The notes: generated from the letters alone by a model not told the origin. 14,579 bases of DNA from Patescibacteria group bacterium (GCA_018826645.1 JAHJZF010000041.1:1-14579); one strand, 5' to 3'. Numbered from the stretch's first letter, positions 6,111 through 14,244 are shown. Program-made: numbers and translations.

Positions 6111-7931
6111 ATGAGTTTGATTAATAAAATAGCTTTAGCACTTATCTTGACTGCTTCTCTCCTTTTAATGGTCGGTTCTTCTTTACAAGAATCTGCCACA
6201 ATGGATGAGCTGGCACATATCCCAGCGGGCTACTCTTACGTTAAATACCTAGACTATCGTCTCAATCCAGAACACCCGCCCCTAGTTAAAATGCTGGCTG
6301 GCCTACCTCTCTTGACGCAGGATTTAAATTTCCCAACAGACAACCCCGCTTGGACGAACGCAGTCAACGGCCAGTGGGATATGGGTCGCGCCTTTCTTTA
6401 TGAATCAGGAAATAACGCTGACTCTATTATCCAATTGTCCAGAATCGGCCCGATGCTCCTAATGCTTCTTTTGATAGTCCTAGTTTATGTTTGGTCTCGA
6501 GAGATTATGGGGGAATGGTGGGCATTACTACCGACTCTTGCCACAGCTCTGTCTCCTAACTTCTTAGCTCATGGTCATTACGTGACAACTGATGTGGGAG
6601 CAACTCTTGGAATCATTCTATCGCTTTATTGTTTCACCAGATATCTAGCCACACCCACTAAGAAAAACTTGGGCATAGTAGGAGTAGCTTTCGGCATAGC
6701 TCAGTTAATGAAGTTTTCAGCTGTTTTGCTTATATTTCAATTCATTATTCTAGCGCTGATTGTCGCACTTAGTAGGATCTCTAAGTCCGGAGGACACGCT
6801 ATAAAACATGCTCTTCAGCTCACACGGAGGTATCTGGGGAGAATCATCCTGATATTCATTATCGGCGGACTCGTTATATATCCCCTCTACTGGCTAACCA
6901 CAGTCAATTACCCACCCGAAAGACAGCTTGCAGACACCACAGCCATTCTTGAAGGTTTTCCCGCCCCCCCTACACCTCAGGGTGAAGTCTGTAGCCCGCT
7001 CCGATGTTTAGCAGACATTACAATCTGGGGAGCCGACAAACCGATTATAAGGCCATACTCTCAATACATGCTTGGTCTCCTAATGGTCATGCAACGCTCG
7101 GCAGGAGGCAACACCGCCTACTTTTTAGGAACAGTTGATAATCAAGGAAGTTCGCTCTACTTCCCAATGGTTTATCTAATGAAAGAAAGTCTGCCTATGC
7201 TGATCTTAATTTTACTAGCCAGCATCTTTGGCCTCTATAGCACCCTTAAAGCGTTGGTTAAAAGAAAGCCCAAATTTAAAGAATACTTGAATGCAAATCT
7301 CCACGAATTTTCTGCTCTTTTGTTCGTCGGTATATACGCCCTCTACAGCATTAACAGCACTCTTAATATAGGCTTCCGGCACCTAATGCCAATTATTCCC
7401 CTGATTTACATCTTAACCATCGGCGTCTTTAAAAAATATATTCATACGGATTTTTATAAAAAACAGCTTAAAGTGTCCTTCATAGCCTTTATGTTTGTTT
7501 GGTTCACGCTGGGCTCTATCGTCGCCTATCCGCACTATCTCCCCTACTTCAACGAAACAATTGGTACCGACAACGGCTGGCAATACGTAACAGACTCTAA
7601 TTATGACTGGGGGCAAGACCTTAAAAGACTGGCTATTTTCGTAGACGAGCAAAAGATAGACAAAATCGGCATCGATTATTTTGGCGCTGGTTCACCGGCT
7701 TATTACATCGGCGCCAATAAAGTTGAGAATTGGTATTCCGCTAAAGGCAATCCACTAGAAAGTGGCATTGAATGGCTAGCCGTATCTGTAGGGTTTTTAC
7801 AAACCTCTATCGGAGAAAAAGCGCCGGGATTTTGGATGGATGTCGAAGAAGAATACCGTTGGCTAGAAAACCCGACTCAACCAGACTTTGTAATCGGTAA
7901 ATCTATTTTTGTCTATCATTTAGGGAAGTAA
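6111..7931 (+). CDS. GT-C (family 39-like) phospholipid-carrier-dependent glycosyltransferase
   Basis: A 606-residue polytopic membrane protein of the PMT/ArnT-like GT-C superfamily, which transfers sugars from polyprenyl-phosphate carriers to proteins or lipids on the outer face of the membrane. Supporting motifs: an acidic pair in MDELAHIPAGYSY (31-43) in the first external loop, LNPEHPPL (51-58), FLAHGHYVTTD (151-161) and GFRHLMPIIPL (421-431). I see about ten membrane segments, near 6-25, 112-130, 135-150, 162-178, 187-220, 244-262, 360-378, 400-415, 424-440 and 454-474, then a soluble C-terminal domain containing SNYDWGQDLKRLA (496-508) and IDYFGAGSPAYYIG (521-534). Two cysteines (294, 299) in an external loop may form a disulfide. 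Only plus-strand gene here; it converges on the ftsQ-like gene with an 8-nt gap and has no clear terminator. The acceptor is unknown. Confidence 0.9.
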   Translation: MSLINKIALALILTASLLLMVGSSLQESATMDELAHIPAGYSYVKYLDYRLNPEHPPLVKMLAGLPLLTQDLNFPTDNPAWTNAVNGQWDMGRAFLYESGNNADSIIQLSRIGPMLLMLLLIVLVYVWSREIMGEWWALLPTLATALSPNFLAHGHYVTTDVGATLGIILSLYCFTRYLATPTKKNLGIVGVAFGIAQLMKFSAVLLIFQFIILALIVALSRISKSGGHAIKHALQLTRRYLGRIILIFIIGGLVIYPLYWLTTVNYPPERQLADTTAILEGFPAPPTPQGEVCSPLRCLADITIWGADKPIIRPYSQYMLGLLMVMQRSAGGNTAYFLGTVDNQGSSLYFPMVYLMKESLPMLILILLASIFGLYSTLKALVKRKPKFKEYLNANLHEFSALLFVGIYALYSINSTLNIGFRHLMPIIPLIYILTIGVFKKYIHTDFYKKQLKVSFIAFMFVWFTLGSIVAYPHYLPYFNETIGTDNGWQYVTDSNYDWGQDLKRLAIFVDEQKIDKIGIDYFGAGSPAYYIGANKVENWYSAKGNPLESGIEWLAVSVGFLQTSIGEKAPGFWMDVEEEYRWLENPTQPDFVIGKSIFVYHLGK

Positions 7932-7939
7932 ACAAATCC

Positions 7940-8668
7940 TTAATTATTATAATAGGCTCTGTTGGGAACCCTCAGATCTAAATAATTTATCGTATTCCAC
8001 TCGCCACTGTTTTGGAGTGATTTAACTACTCCTTTCCCAAAACTTGGATCTAAAGTCAAGCTAAAATAGACATCTGGACCATTTTTAACGCGAGCAAAAG
8101 CTTCTTTAAACTTAAGATCTCCCACCACAAACTCTTGGGCTTCGATATCCATCTCTTCTAAAAAGGCGATAGACAAAACTAAATTTGAAAACAATTCTTC
8201 CTCTAAGACCTTATCGCCCAAAGACAGCTCGCGACCGGAAGAATCTCTAACTAAACGAAGAGTTAGTGAACCTTCAAAATTGGGCGCCTCACTGAAAGCA
8301 AACCCACTCTCATCAACCCAATAACAAATGTCTCGAACGTCTTCACACCAAACTAAATACCTATCTCTAGCTTTCAAATTAATAATTACTTTTCTTTTCA
8401 GATATTCTTTATGAATCTCTGCTCCAGCCACTCGATAGGATTCTTCTAACTGGAAGCTGGGCTTCCAAAAGATAATATTCGCTCCCCGAATCTCTCCTAA
8501 ATCATATTCCACGAGAAGCTCTTCGCCTACTATCTCAATTTCTTGTATCTTAAAAACTGGCGAGAACCAGACCAGATAAACTCCTCCGCCTAAAAAAACG
8601 GCAAGAAGCAATAGAAGAAGAATGCGTCGAAGACTACTCGACTCTCTTGATCTCCTTTTTGCCGACAT
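7940..8668 (-). CDS. ftsQ: FtsQ/DivIB-like cell division protein
   Basis: A 242-residue bitopic membrane protein: basic N-terminus (KRRSRESSSLRR), one membrane helix at about 15-34, then an external region starting FSPVFKIQEIEIVGEE (35-50), which matches the beginning of a POTRA domain. CYWVDESGFAF is a typical FtsQ/DivIB strand, and the end (NYLDLRVPNRAYYNN) resembles the YIDLR ending common in the family. FtsQ scaffolds FtsL/FtsB and the septal synthase in the divisome. Sequence identity to known FtsQ is inevitably low, so the symbol is a family-level call. The ATG at 8668 overlaps the end of serS by 35 nt and no SD is visible; it is the last gene of a lysS-serS-ftsQ unit. Confidence 0.8.
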   Translation of the reverse strand: MSAKRRSRESSSLRRILLLLLLAVFLGGGVYLVWFSPVFKIQEIEIVGEELLVEYDLGEIRGANIIFWKPSFQLEESYRVAGAEIHKEYLKRKVIINLKARDRYLVWCEDVRDICYWVDESGFAFSEAPNFEGSLTLRLVRDSSGRELSLGDKVLEEELFSNLVLSIAFLEEMDIEAQEFVVGDLKFKEAFARVKNGPDVYFSLTLDPSFGKGVVKSLQNSGEWNTINYLDLRVPNRAYYNN

Positions 8669-9866
8669 AAGATTGCAAGACTTTCGGTACCTTTATTCGG
8701 CCATCTTTAGTCTGATAATTCTCAATGATGGCAATTAGGGTCCTGCCGATAGCAATCCCTGTTGCATTCAACATGTGAACATATTGCATTTTGCCATCTT
8801 TGGCTTTGCATTTAATGTTTAACCCTCTCGATTGAAAATCAGTAGTGTTTGAGCAAGAATGAGTCTCCCTATACTTATTCTCACTCGGTATCCAAGCCTC
8901 AATATCAAATTGATTTGTAGCAGTAAATCCCATATCGCCAGTACAAATGTGGACGACCTGATATGGCAATCCCAAACCTTTAACTATTTCTTCCTGACGC
9001 TCTAAAAGAAAATCGTTCTCGGCAACCGAATCTTCTGGTCTTGCGAAAGAGAACATCTCAGCTTTATCAAACTGATGGACCCTTAAAATTCCTTTTGTGT
9101 CTTTGCCGTAAGAACCAGCCTCTCTTCGAAAAGCAGAAGAGAATCCAACAAAACGTTTTGGCAAGATATCGTCATCCAGAATCTCGTCCATATATAAAGG
9201 ACCTATTGTATCTTCTGCAGTACCGACTAAATAAAGGTCATCTTCTTTAATGTAAAAAGCATCTCCTTCGGCTATAAATTTAGTCTTACCCATCCCTATC
9301 ATAGGCTCAGATTTTATAAGAACAGGGGGCACAATGGGTGTGAAGCCATAGGGAGCTAGCTTCTCAAATACATACTTTACTAAGCCGAACTCCAGAAGAG
9401 CTAAGTCTCCCATAATATATCCAAACCTACTCCCAGAGACCTTGGCAGCTCGTTTTGTATCTATCATGTCTCCAGCAAGTTCTAGGTAGTCTTTTGGCTC
9501 AAAATTAAATTTTGGCTTTTTACCCTCCTCTCTCAATACCACGTTCTCGCTTTCGTCTTTACCCACGGGGACTCTTTCTTCGGGAACACTAGGAAGCTCT
9601 AGGAAAGCAGCACTTCTTTCTGCTTCAAGAACTTTTAGTTTGTCGTCTAGGGCTCGGATTTTCTCTTTCAATCCCCTAGATTCATCTTTATCTTCTTTCC
9701 CAAGCTTATTTTTATCCGAACGCAGTTTTTCTATCTCCGCTGTCAGCTCTCTCCATTCTTCATCAATTTTCAAAAAAACATCTACGAGGCTGGAGTCCAT
9801 TCCCCTGTCTTGCATGCCCTTTTTAACTAACTCTGGATTTTCTCTAACTAAGTTTGGGTCTAACAT
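8634..9866 (-). CDS. serS: Seryl-tRNA synthetase
   Basis: Class II synthetase charging tRNA-Ser with serine in the cytoplasm, 410 residues. An N-terminal coiled-coil arm that grips the tRNA long variable arm spans roughly 27-100. Motif 2 is FRREAGSYGKDTKGILRVHQ (246-265), followed by FDKAEMF. The serine/ATP site includes TAE (216-218), ETHSCSNTTDFQSRG (334-348) and motif 3 NATGIAIGRTLIAIIENYQ (367-385), ending with the common DGRIKVPKVLQSYVG. All catalytic motifs are intact and the length is near normal. The ATG at 9866 is 3 nt after the lysS stop and has no SD; the 3' end overlaps the ftsQ-like gene. Confidence 0.98.
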   Translation of the reverse strand: MLDPNLVRENPELVKKGMQDRGMDSSLVDVFLKIDEEWRELTAEIEKLRSDKNKLGKEDKDESRGLKEKIRALDDKLKVLEAERSAAFLELPSVPEERVPVGKDESENVVLREEGKKPKFNFEPKDYLELAGDMIDTKRAAKVSGSRFGYIMGDLALLEFGLVKYVFEKLAPYGFTPIVPPVLIKSEPMIGMGKTKFIAEGDAFYIKEDDLYLVGTAEDTIGPLYMDEILDDDILPKRFVGFSSAFRREAGSYGKDTKGILRVHQFDKAEMFSFARPEDSVAENDFLLERQEEIVKGLGLPYQVVHICTGDMGFTATNQFDIEAWIPSENKYRETHSCSNTTDFQSRGLNIKCKAKDGKMQYVHMLNATGIAIGRTLIAIIENYQTKDGRIKVPKVLQSYVGKKEIKRVE

Positions 9867-9869
9867 GTT

Positions 9870-11213
9870 TTATTTTTTGCTTTTTAATGTTGGAAAAAGA
9901 ATTGCTTCTTTTATCGAAGAGCGACCAGTAACAACTGCTACCACGCGATCGATACCAATGCCTAGGCCCGCTGCTGGTGGCATACCATACTCAAGCGCTT
10001 CCAAGAAATCTTCATCTAATCGAGTGACCTCTTGATTACCTTTGCGGAAAAGAGATTCTTGATATTCCATACGCTCTCTTTGGTCAATCGAATCGTTAAG
10101 CTCGCTAAAACCATTTACTAATTCCACTCCATTTAAAATAAACTGAAAGCGCTCTGTTGTTTCAGGGGTTTCTGGTTTTGACTTAGAAAGCGGAGAAATA
10201 ACTTTTGGGTAATCATACAATATGGTTGGTCGAACAAGTTTTGGCCTAACTTCTCTTTTAAAAACATCATCTATAGAGTCTTTGTTTTTAATTTTACTAA
10301 TATCTTTGTTGGCATACTTTTCAAAAGCACCTGCATAACTTAACTTTGTCCATTTCTTAACTCCTAAGATTGGCCCTAACATCTTTTCAGTAAACTTGAT
10401 TAGTCCTTCGTAATCTTGATACGCCCAATAAAGCTCTAGCATCGTAAATTCAGGATTATGCTCTCTATCCATTCCTTCGTTTCTAAATATTCGTCCCATC
10501 TCGAAAACCTTATTGAAACCGCCTACCAGCAAACGTTTAAGATAAAGCTCTGGAGCAATTCTTAAATAAAAATCTTGATTTAATGCATTGTGATGAGTTT
10601 TGAATGGCCTAGCTAACGCTCCTCCAGGAATAGGCTGAAGCATCGGCGTCTCCACTTCAACAAAGCCTTCTTTCCAAAGGAATTCTCTTAAACTACGTAA
10701 AATGCCCGAACGCATTTCAAAGGCTTCTTTTACTTCTAAGTTCATTAAAAGGTCTAAGTACCTCCGACGAAAACGTTCTTCCACGTCTTTCAAGCCAAAC
10801 CATGTATCTGGCAAGGGTCTTAAACTTTTTGTCAGCATATCAAAACTCTTAGCGCGAATACTTCTCTCACCTTTTTTTGTTTTAAAACAGGTCCCCTTAA
10901 CTCCTATAAAATCCCCTATATCTAAAGTATCTTTCCAAAGATCAAATTTAGACAACTCCTTTTTGGCTGCAAAAATTTGAATTTGACCCGTTCCGTCATA
11001 TAAATCAATAAATAAAAGCCTTCCTTGATCTCGACGCGAAGTAATCCTGCCTACCACATAGACGACTTTTTGGGCTTTACTTAAAGCTCCAAAACCTTTT
11101 AACAACTCATTTATAAATAAATGTTTTTTGACTTTGGCAGGGAAAGGATTAATTCCAGCTTCTTTGAGCTTTTCTAACCTTCCTAATTTATCTTTGAGGA
11201 TTCTATTTAACAT
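9870..11213 (-). CDS. lysS: Lysyl-tRNA synthetase, class II, compact
   Basis: Charges tRNA-Lys with lysine. An N-terminal OB-fold anticodon-binding domain (about 50-130, VYVVGRITSRRDQGRLLFID) precedes the class II core: RYLDLL at 151-156, motif 2 VFEMGRIFRNEGMDREHNPEF (starting 236), SPLSKSKPETPETTERFQ (340-357), GVELVNGFSELNDSIDQ (362-378) and motif 3 GLGIGIDRVV (416-425). At 447 residues it is about 50 shorter than E. coli LysS (505). The shortening is at the N-terminus and in the segment between about 290 and 330, roughly 25 residues less than in E. coli. Catalytic residues look intact. First gene of lysS-serS-ftsQ. No convincing promoter was identified in the roughly 75 nt between the preceding terminator and the ATG. 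Confidence 0.97.
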   Translation of the reverse strand: MLNRILKDKLGRLEKLKEAGINPFPAKVKKHLFINELLKGFGALSKAQKVVYVVGRITSRRDQGRLLFIDLYDGTGQIQIFAAKKELSKFDLWKDTLDIGDFIGVKGTCFKTKKGERSIRAKSFDMLTKSLRPLPDTWFGLKDVEERFRRRYLDLLMNLEVKEAFEMRSGILRSLREFLWKEGFVEVETPMLQPIPGGALARPFKTHHNALNQDFYLRIAPELYLKRLLVGGFNKVFEMGRIFRNEGMDREHNPEFTMLELYWAYQDYEGLIKFTEKMLGPILGVKKWTKLSYAGAFEKYANKDISKIKNKDSIDDVFKREVRPKLVRPTILYDYPKVISPLSKSKPETPETTERFQFILNGVELVNGFSELNDSIDQRERMEYQESLFRKGNQEVTRLDEDFLEALEYGMPPAAGLGIGIDRVVAVVTGRSSIKEAILFPTLKSKK

Positions 11214-11288
11214 TCTAACTAGTTATTAGAATATCACATTCGAAACAAAATTCGCACTAAAACAAACCAACGCGAGCTGGACTGTTTT

Positions 11289-11315
11289 AAAAAAATATCC
11301 AACAGAGCTGTCTGG
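11289..11315 (-). terminator. Second candidate intrinsic terminator downstream of greA
   Basis: On the minus strand CCAGACAG pairs with CTGTTGG (one bulged G, loop about 4 nt) at 11315-11299, and after ATA comes a run of seven T (11295-11289). It lies about 35 nt beyond the first greA terminator and just ahead of lysS, so it would insulate lysS from read-through. Confidence 0.5.
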
Positions 11316-11350
11316 CTTGGCTTCCATGAAAGTGGAACAGAAAGCTCGAG

Positions 11351-11382
11351 GGAAAAGAAAATCCAGCCGCTGGAGCTGGATT
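11351..11382 (-). terminator. Intrinsic terminator of greA
   Basis: On the minus strand AATCCAGC (11382-11375) pairs perfectly with GCTGGATT (11367-11360) around a 7-nt loop and is followed by TTCTTTTCC. It starts 31 nt after the greA stop codon. Confidence 0.75.
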
Positions 11383-11413
11383 ATTCTGGTTTTTTAGAAA
11401 CACGTACAGTGAG

Positions 11414-11869
11414 CTAGTCGATCTTATTAATCTTATACTTAACTTTCCCCCTAGGAGACTTAAAATCAACAATTTCTCCCTCTTTATGCCCTAAGAGGGC
11501 CTGTCCTAAAGGAGATTCGTTTGATATAAATCCTTCTGCTGGTTTTGCTTCATTACTTCCAACTATATGAAAAACAGATTCCTCTCCATCACGCTCAACC
11601 GAAACCGTCGAACCCACTTCAACCTCGTCGTGCCTCTTGCGTACGCCAATAACAACGGCGTTACGAACTGTCTGCTCAAGTTCAGAAATTTTCTTTTCGA
11701 TTCTTTGTTGCTGTTCTCTAGCTTCAATATATTCCGCGTTTTCAGACAGGTCGCCTAATTCTTTAGCCGTTCTAAGATTTTCTGCAATAGTTTTGCGCCC
11801 CTCTGTCTTAAGGTTTTCTAATTCCTCTCCTAATTCTACTAACTTCTTTTTTGTTAAAAAATAATCCAT
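11414..11869 (-). CDS. greA: Transcription elongation factor GreA
   Basis: GreA enters the RNA polymerase secondary channel and stimulates cleavage of backtracked transcripts. The N-terminal coiled coil carries the acidic tip motif GDLSENAEY (39-47, with Asp40 and Glu43), followed by the C-terminal FKBP-like domain containing GSNEAKPAEGFISNESPLGQ and ending in a YKINKID strand. I chose the ATG at 11869 (151 residues, MDYFLTKKKL) because GreA proteins begin almost exactly at this YLT segment; a TTG seven codons upstream (11890) is less likely. No SD is visible. It has its own candidate promoter at 11901-11929 and two terminators behind it, so it is probably a single-gene transcript. Confidence 0.96.
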   Translation of the reverse strand: MDYFLTKKKLVELGEELENLKTEGRKTIAENLRTAKELGDLSENAEYIEAREQQQRIEKKISELEQTVRNAVVIGVRKRHDEVEVGSTVSVERDGEESVFHIVGSNEAKPAEGFISNESPLGQALLGHKEGEIVDFKSPRGKVKYKINKID

Positions 11870-11900
11870 AGGAAAATTCAAATTAAACAATCAAACGTAA

Positions 11901-11929
11901 ATTCTATAGAAAACCGAGAAGAGAGTAAA
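11901..11929 (-). promoter_or_regulatory. Candidate sigma-70-type promoter of greA
   Basis: On the minus strand TTTACT (11929-11924), 17 bp spacer, TAGAAT (11906-11901). Matches are 4/6 and 5/6 to the consensus. The start would be near 11894, giving a leader of about 25 nt to the ATG at 11869. The -35 overlaps the tail of the upstream gene's terminator. Confidence 0.4.
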
Positions 11930-11950
11930 GGGGCTTTTAAAGCCTCTTCT
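11924..11950 (-). terminator. Intrinsic terminator ending the ribosomal-glycosyltransferase operon
   Basis: Immediately after the glycosyltransferase stop codon the minus strand folds as AGAGGCTTT/AAAGCCCCT (11947-11929 stem, one G-U pair, very small loop) followed by TTTACTC. The T-run is short, so termination may be partial. Confidence 0.5.
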
Positions 11951-12699
11951 TATTTGCGGTTTTTCCGCAAACCATAGGCGTCAAACCAAAACCAGAAACG
12001 TATTTTTACAACTTCTAGAAGCACTTGAATATATGAGAACGGGCTCAACCTCGAATCCGTGTCGTTCACCCAATGGACTGGTATTTCTTCAATCTTATAA
12101 CCGAATTTTTTAGCTAAACTTAGAATTTCTGGATCAAATCCCCAACGTTTAATTTTTTGGAGAGGGAATATCTTTAATGCGACATCTTCGCTAAAACACT
12201 TAAATCCACATTGAGTATCCCAGATGCCCGGCAAGAGAAGCGCTTGGATAAAAAGATTGCCGACATTCCCCAAGATACGTTTAATAAGAGATTGAGCAGG
12301 TTCCATGACTGCTCCTTCCATATCTCTAGAACCGATAACCACATGCGCTCCGTTTTTTAGCAAAGGAAGCATTTTTCCAAACTGATCAATAGAAGTTGAA
12401 TTGTCCGAGTCTGTAAAAAGCCTATATCTTCCTGTCGCCTCGAGCATGCCAAGTCTCACTGCATTCCCCTTGCCCTGATTATGATCATAGCCAGCAACCC
12501 TAAGATGGGGAATTAATTTAGCCATCTTTTTGGCGACTCCTACTGTATCATCTGTTGACCCATCGTTAAAAACGAGTATTTCATAAGTGAAATCAACTTT
12601 CGAAAGATGCTTGTCTATATCAAGAAGAGTTAACGGCAAGCGTTTGGCTTCGTTATAAACCGGAATAACTACTGATAAATATGGTTTTGGACTTGCCAT
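11950..12699 (-). CDS. Family 2 glycosyltransferase, polyprenyl/dolichyl-phosphate sugar synthase type
   Basis: A 249-residue GT2 enzyme with a GT-A fold, expected at the inner face of the membrane, moving a sugar from a nucleotide donor to a polyprenyl-phosphate carrier. Nucleotide-binding motifs are VVIPVYNEAKRL (10-21) and VFNDGSTDDT (43-52); the metal-binding DXD is in FTDSDNSTSI (95-104), and GSRDMEGA (123-130) and the acceptor-side CGFKCFS (164-170) follow. This arrangement resembles ALG5-like dolichyl-phosphate glucosyltransferases. There is no terminal TM pair, but the aromatic IRFWFWFDAYG near the C-terminus may touch the membrane. The ATG at 12699 is 2 nt after the stop of the upstream membrane gene (TAGTGATG); a GTG at 12702 is an alternative. 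It could supply a GT-C enzyme such as the one at 6111-7931, which is inferred. Confidence 0.9.
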   Translation of the reverse strand: MASPKPYLSVVIPVYNEAKRLPLTLLDIDKHLSKVDFTYEILVFNDGSTDDTVGVAKKMAKLIPHLRVAGYDHNQGKGNAVRLGMLEATGRYRLFTDSDNSTSIDQFGKMLPLLKNGAHVVIGSRDMEGAVMEPAQSLIKRILGNVGNLFIQALLLPGIWDTQCGFKCFSEDVALKIFPLQKIKRWGFDPEILSLAKKFGYKIEEIPVHWVNDTDSRLSPFSYIQVLLEVVKIRFWFWFDAYGLRKNRK

Positions 12700-12701
12700 C
12701 A

Positions 12702-13121
12702 CTATCTATGATAACGAAACTTAACAAAAATGGCTAAAGCCAAAGCGCCGGCTAAATCTGATAAAAGGTCTCCCAAAGTGTCCATTAAACCAAATTGGAG
12801 AGTCTTAAGCCCCAGACCATACTTAGCGATAAGAAAATCGTAAGTAAATTCAGTAAACTCCCAGAGTACCCCCACAAGGGCAGCGAAACCGAGAACCATT
12901 ATAAGGGTTACCCAAAAATTTCTACTAGCATCAAAATGGCTTGGGAATCTCTGAAAGAACCAATAAAAAACGGCTGCGGATAGCACGCCTGCCGTAAAGT
13001 GAATCGGAATATCAATCCAAGCCATAGATCGATACCAATCATTAATCGAAGCGACTGAATGAAAAGTAAAAAACGAAACTAGAAAAAAGGTTAAATTTCG
13101 CTTTAAACGTAAGCGCGTCAT
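12702..13121 (-). CDS. Small polytopic membrane protein, DUF2238/YjdF-like (tentative)
   Basis: A 139-residue protein with about four membrane segments: NLTFFLVSFFTFHSVASI, the region from IDIPIHFTAGVLSAAVFYWF, WVTLIMVLGFAALVGVLWEF, and a last one through LLSDLAGALALAIFVKF. The conserved-looking polar residues within the membrane (HFTAG, WEFTEF, DTLGDLLSDLAG) recall the DUF2238/YjdF or VanZ-like families, where a Glu and a D-x(3)-D pattern are typical; this is a tentative family call and the function is unknown. I chose the ATG at 13121 (one base after the rpsI stop, TAATATG) over an upstream start at 13169 that would overlap rpsI by 47 nt; GGAG about 10 nt upstream supports it. It sits between rpsI and the glycosyltransferase in one transcript. 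Confidence 0.75.
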   Translation of the reverse strand: MTRLRLKRNLTFFLVSFFTFHSVASINDWYRSMAWIDIPIHFTAGVLSAAVFYWFFQRFPSHFDASRNFWVTLIMVLGFAALVGVLWEFTEFTYDFLIAKYGLGLKTLQFGLMDTLGDLLSDLAGALALAIFVKFRYHR

Positions 13122-13122
13122 A

Positions 13123-13536
13123 TTATCTCTTTCTCCATTGAGGAGCCCTTCTGGCTTTTTTAAGACCAAATTTCTTTCTCTCCACCCTACGAGGATCGCG
13201 CGTCAAATATCCAGCCACCCTTAACTCTTTCTTAAAATCGACATTCAACTTGATAAGAGCCCTTGCTAAACCAAGCGTCACCGCCTCGGCCTGAGCCATA
13301 ATGCCTCCTCCCTTAACCTTAACTTCAACTCCTGCACTTTTACGCGTAGCACTATCAAGTATTTTAAGAGGAGCGACAGCTGATTGCCTCAATCTCTCAA
13401 CATCAAAATATTCCTTATAGTCTTGTCCATTAACTTTAAATAACCCGCCGGGCCCTCCAGGAAAAAATCGAACTCTAGCGACTGCACTCTTGCGCCTGCC
13501 CACCCCTTCAAAATATTTATTATCTTTATCGGTCAT
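13123..13536 (-). CDS. rpsI: Ribosomal protein S9 (uS9)
   Basis: Small-subunit protein whose C-terminal tail reaches the P-site tRNA. The 137-residue sequence has the family opening YFEGVGRRKSAVARVRFFPG, the VNGQDYKEYF segment, VKGGGIMAQAEAVTLGLARAL, and the basic tail LTRDPRRVERKKFGLKKARR ending QWRKR; many bacteria end FSKR, and the terminal KR/R tRNA-contacting positions are preserved. The start overlaps the end of rplM by 11 nt, the usual rplM-rpsI pairing with coupled translation. The following membrane-protein gene begins one base after its stop. Confidence 0.98.
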   Translation of the reverse strand: MTDKDNKYFEGVGRRKSAVARVRFFPGGPGGLFKVNGQDYKEYFDVERLRQSAVAPLKILDSATRKSAGVEVKVKGGGIMAQAEAVTLGLARALIKLNVDFKKELRVAGYLTRDPRRVERKKFGLKKARRAPQWRKR

Positions 13537-13882
13537 TAGTTTGTTCTATGATGAGGCATTTTAACCTTTCGTTCCTTAATTTGTTCCTTGGGAGCATTCC
13601 CTTAACAGCATTAATCAAAACCTTCTCTGGGGTCTTATCAAAAAGATCTTCGTATTTCTCTTTTTTGAGATGCCCCGGCTTGCCACTGTGTCTATAGTAA
13701 ATCTTTTGGACGTCTTTATTACCCGTTATTTTAATATCGCCTATGTTTTTAACCACAACTCTATTGCCTCCCACCTTCCTAGGCTCATAGTTGGGTGAAT
13801 TTTTACCCTGAAGCAAGCCAGCTATTTCCGTAGCTACTCTTCCTAAGGGTTTGTTTTTAACGTCTATAGTGAAGTCTGCCAT
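13526..13882 (-). CDS. rplM: Ribosomal protein L13 (uL13), short C-terminus
   Basis: Large-subunit assembly protein. Family features: the start ADFTIDVKNKPLGRVATEIA, GKNSPNYEPRKVGGNRVVV, then KITGNK, YYRHSGKPGHLK and INAVKGMLPRNKL. It has 118 residues against about 142 in E. coli; the C-terminal segment with the usual HPHxAQ motif is missing and replaced by a short ending (LKCLIIEQTNDR). There is no reading frame continuing past the TGA that would restore it, and rpsI begins 11 nt before that stop. The ATG at 13882 follows the rplQ stop by one base (TAATATG). Catalogued L13 length differences in related lineages cannot be checked here. Confidence 0.97.
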   Translation of the reverse strand: MADFTIDVKNKPLGRVATEIAGLLQGKNSPNYEPRKVGGNRVVVKNIGDIKITGNKDVQKIYYRHSGKPGHLKKEKYEDLFDKTPEKVLINAVKGMLPRNKLRNERLKCLIIEQTNDR

Positions 13883-13883
13883 A

Positions 13884-14234
13884 TTAAATGAATTCTATGA
13901 TTGCTTTTCTGGAGCCGTCCCTTCTTCTCATCTCGGCCGTTTTCTTAATTCTCAAATACCCTCCCTTACGATCTTTATAGCGAGGAGCTATCTCATGAAA
14001 TATCTTATAAGCCGACGTTTGTGGCAACCTACGCATCAAAGTTCTTAGCGCAGATAAATTGTCTTTCTTTGCTAGCGTAACCAACTTCTCCAAACGTGGG
14101 CGAATTTCTTTCGCTCTTGCCTCTGTTGTCTCTATACGCTCTTCCATAATTAAGTTGTGCATCAAAATACGCAAAAACGCCCTACGCTTACCAGTAATCA
14201 ATCCGAATTTTCGCCCTTTCTTAAGATGCCTCAT
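13884..14234 (-). CDS. rplQ: Ribosomal protein L17 (bL17)
   Basis: Large-subunit protein near the exit tunnel. The 116 residues show the family hallmarks: MRHLKKGRKFGLITGKRRAF at the start, LMHNLIMEERIETTEARAKE, then RPRLEKLVTLAKKDN and the C-terminal GGYLRIKKTAEMRRRDGSRK ending IIEFI, matching the IELV-type end of other L17 proteins. Length is normal for the conserved core. It follows rpoA by 10 nt, the ancestral rpoA-rplQ order, and has no SD. Confidence 0.98.
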   Translation of the reverse strand: MRHLKKGRKFGLITGKRRAFLRILMHNLIMEERIETTEARAKEIRPRLEKLVTLAKKDNLSALRTLMRRLPQTSAYKIFHEIAPRYKDRKGGYLRIKKTAEMRRRDGSRKAIIEFI

Positions 14235-14244
14235 GTTCTAAATT

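Noticed and set aside
11214..11413. Small RNA or T-box leader between greA and lysS
   Set aside because: The region is explained by two terminators; no T-box motif, tRNA-like fold or convincing promoter for an RNA was found.
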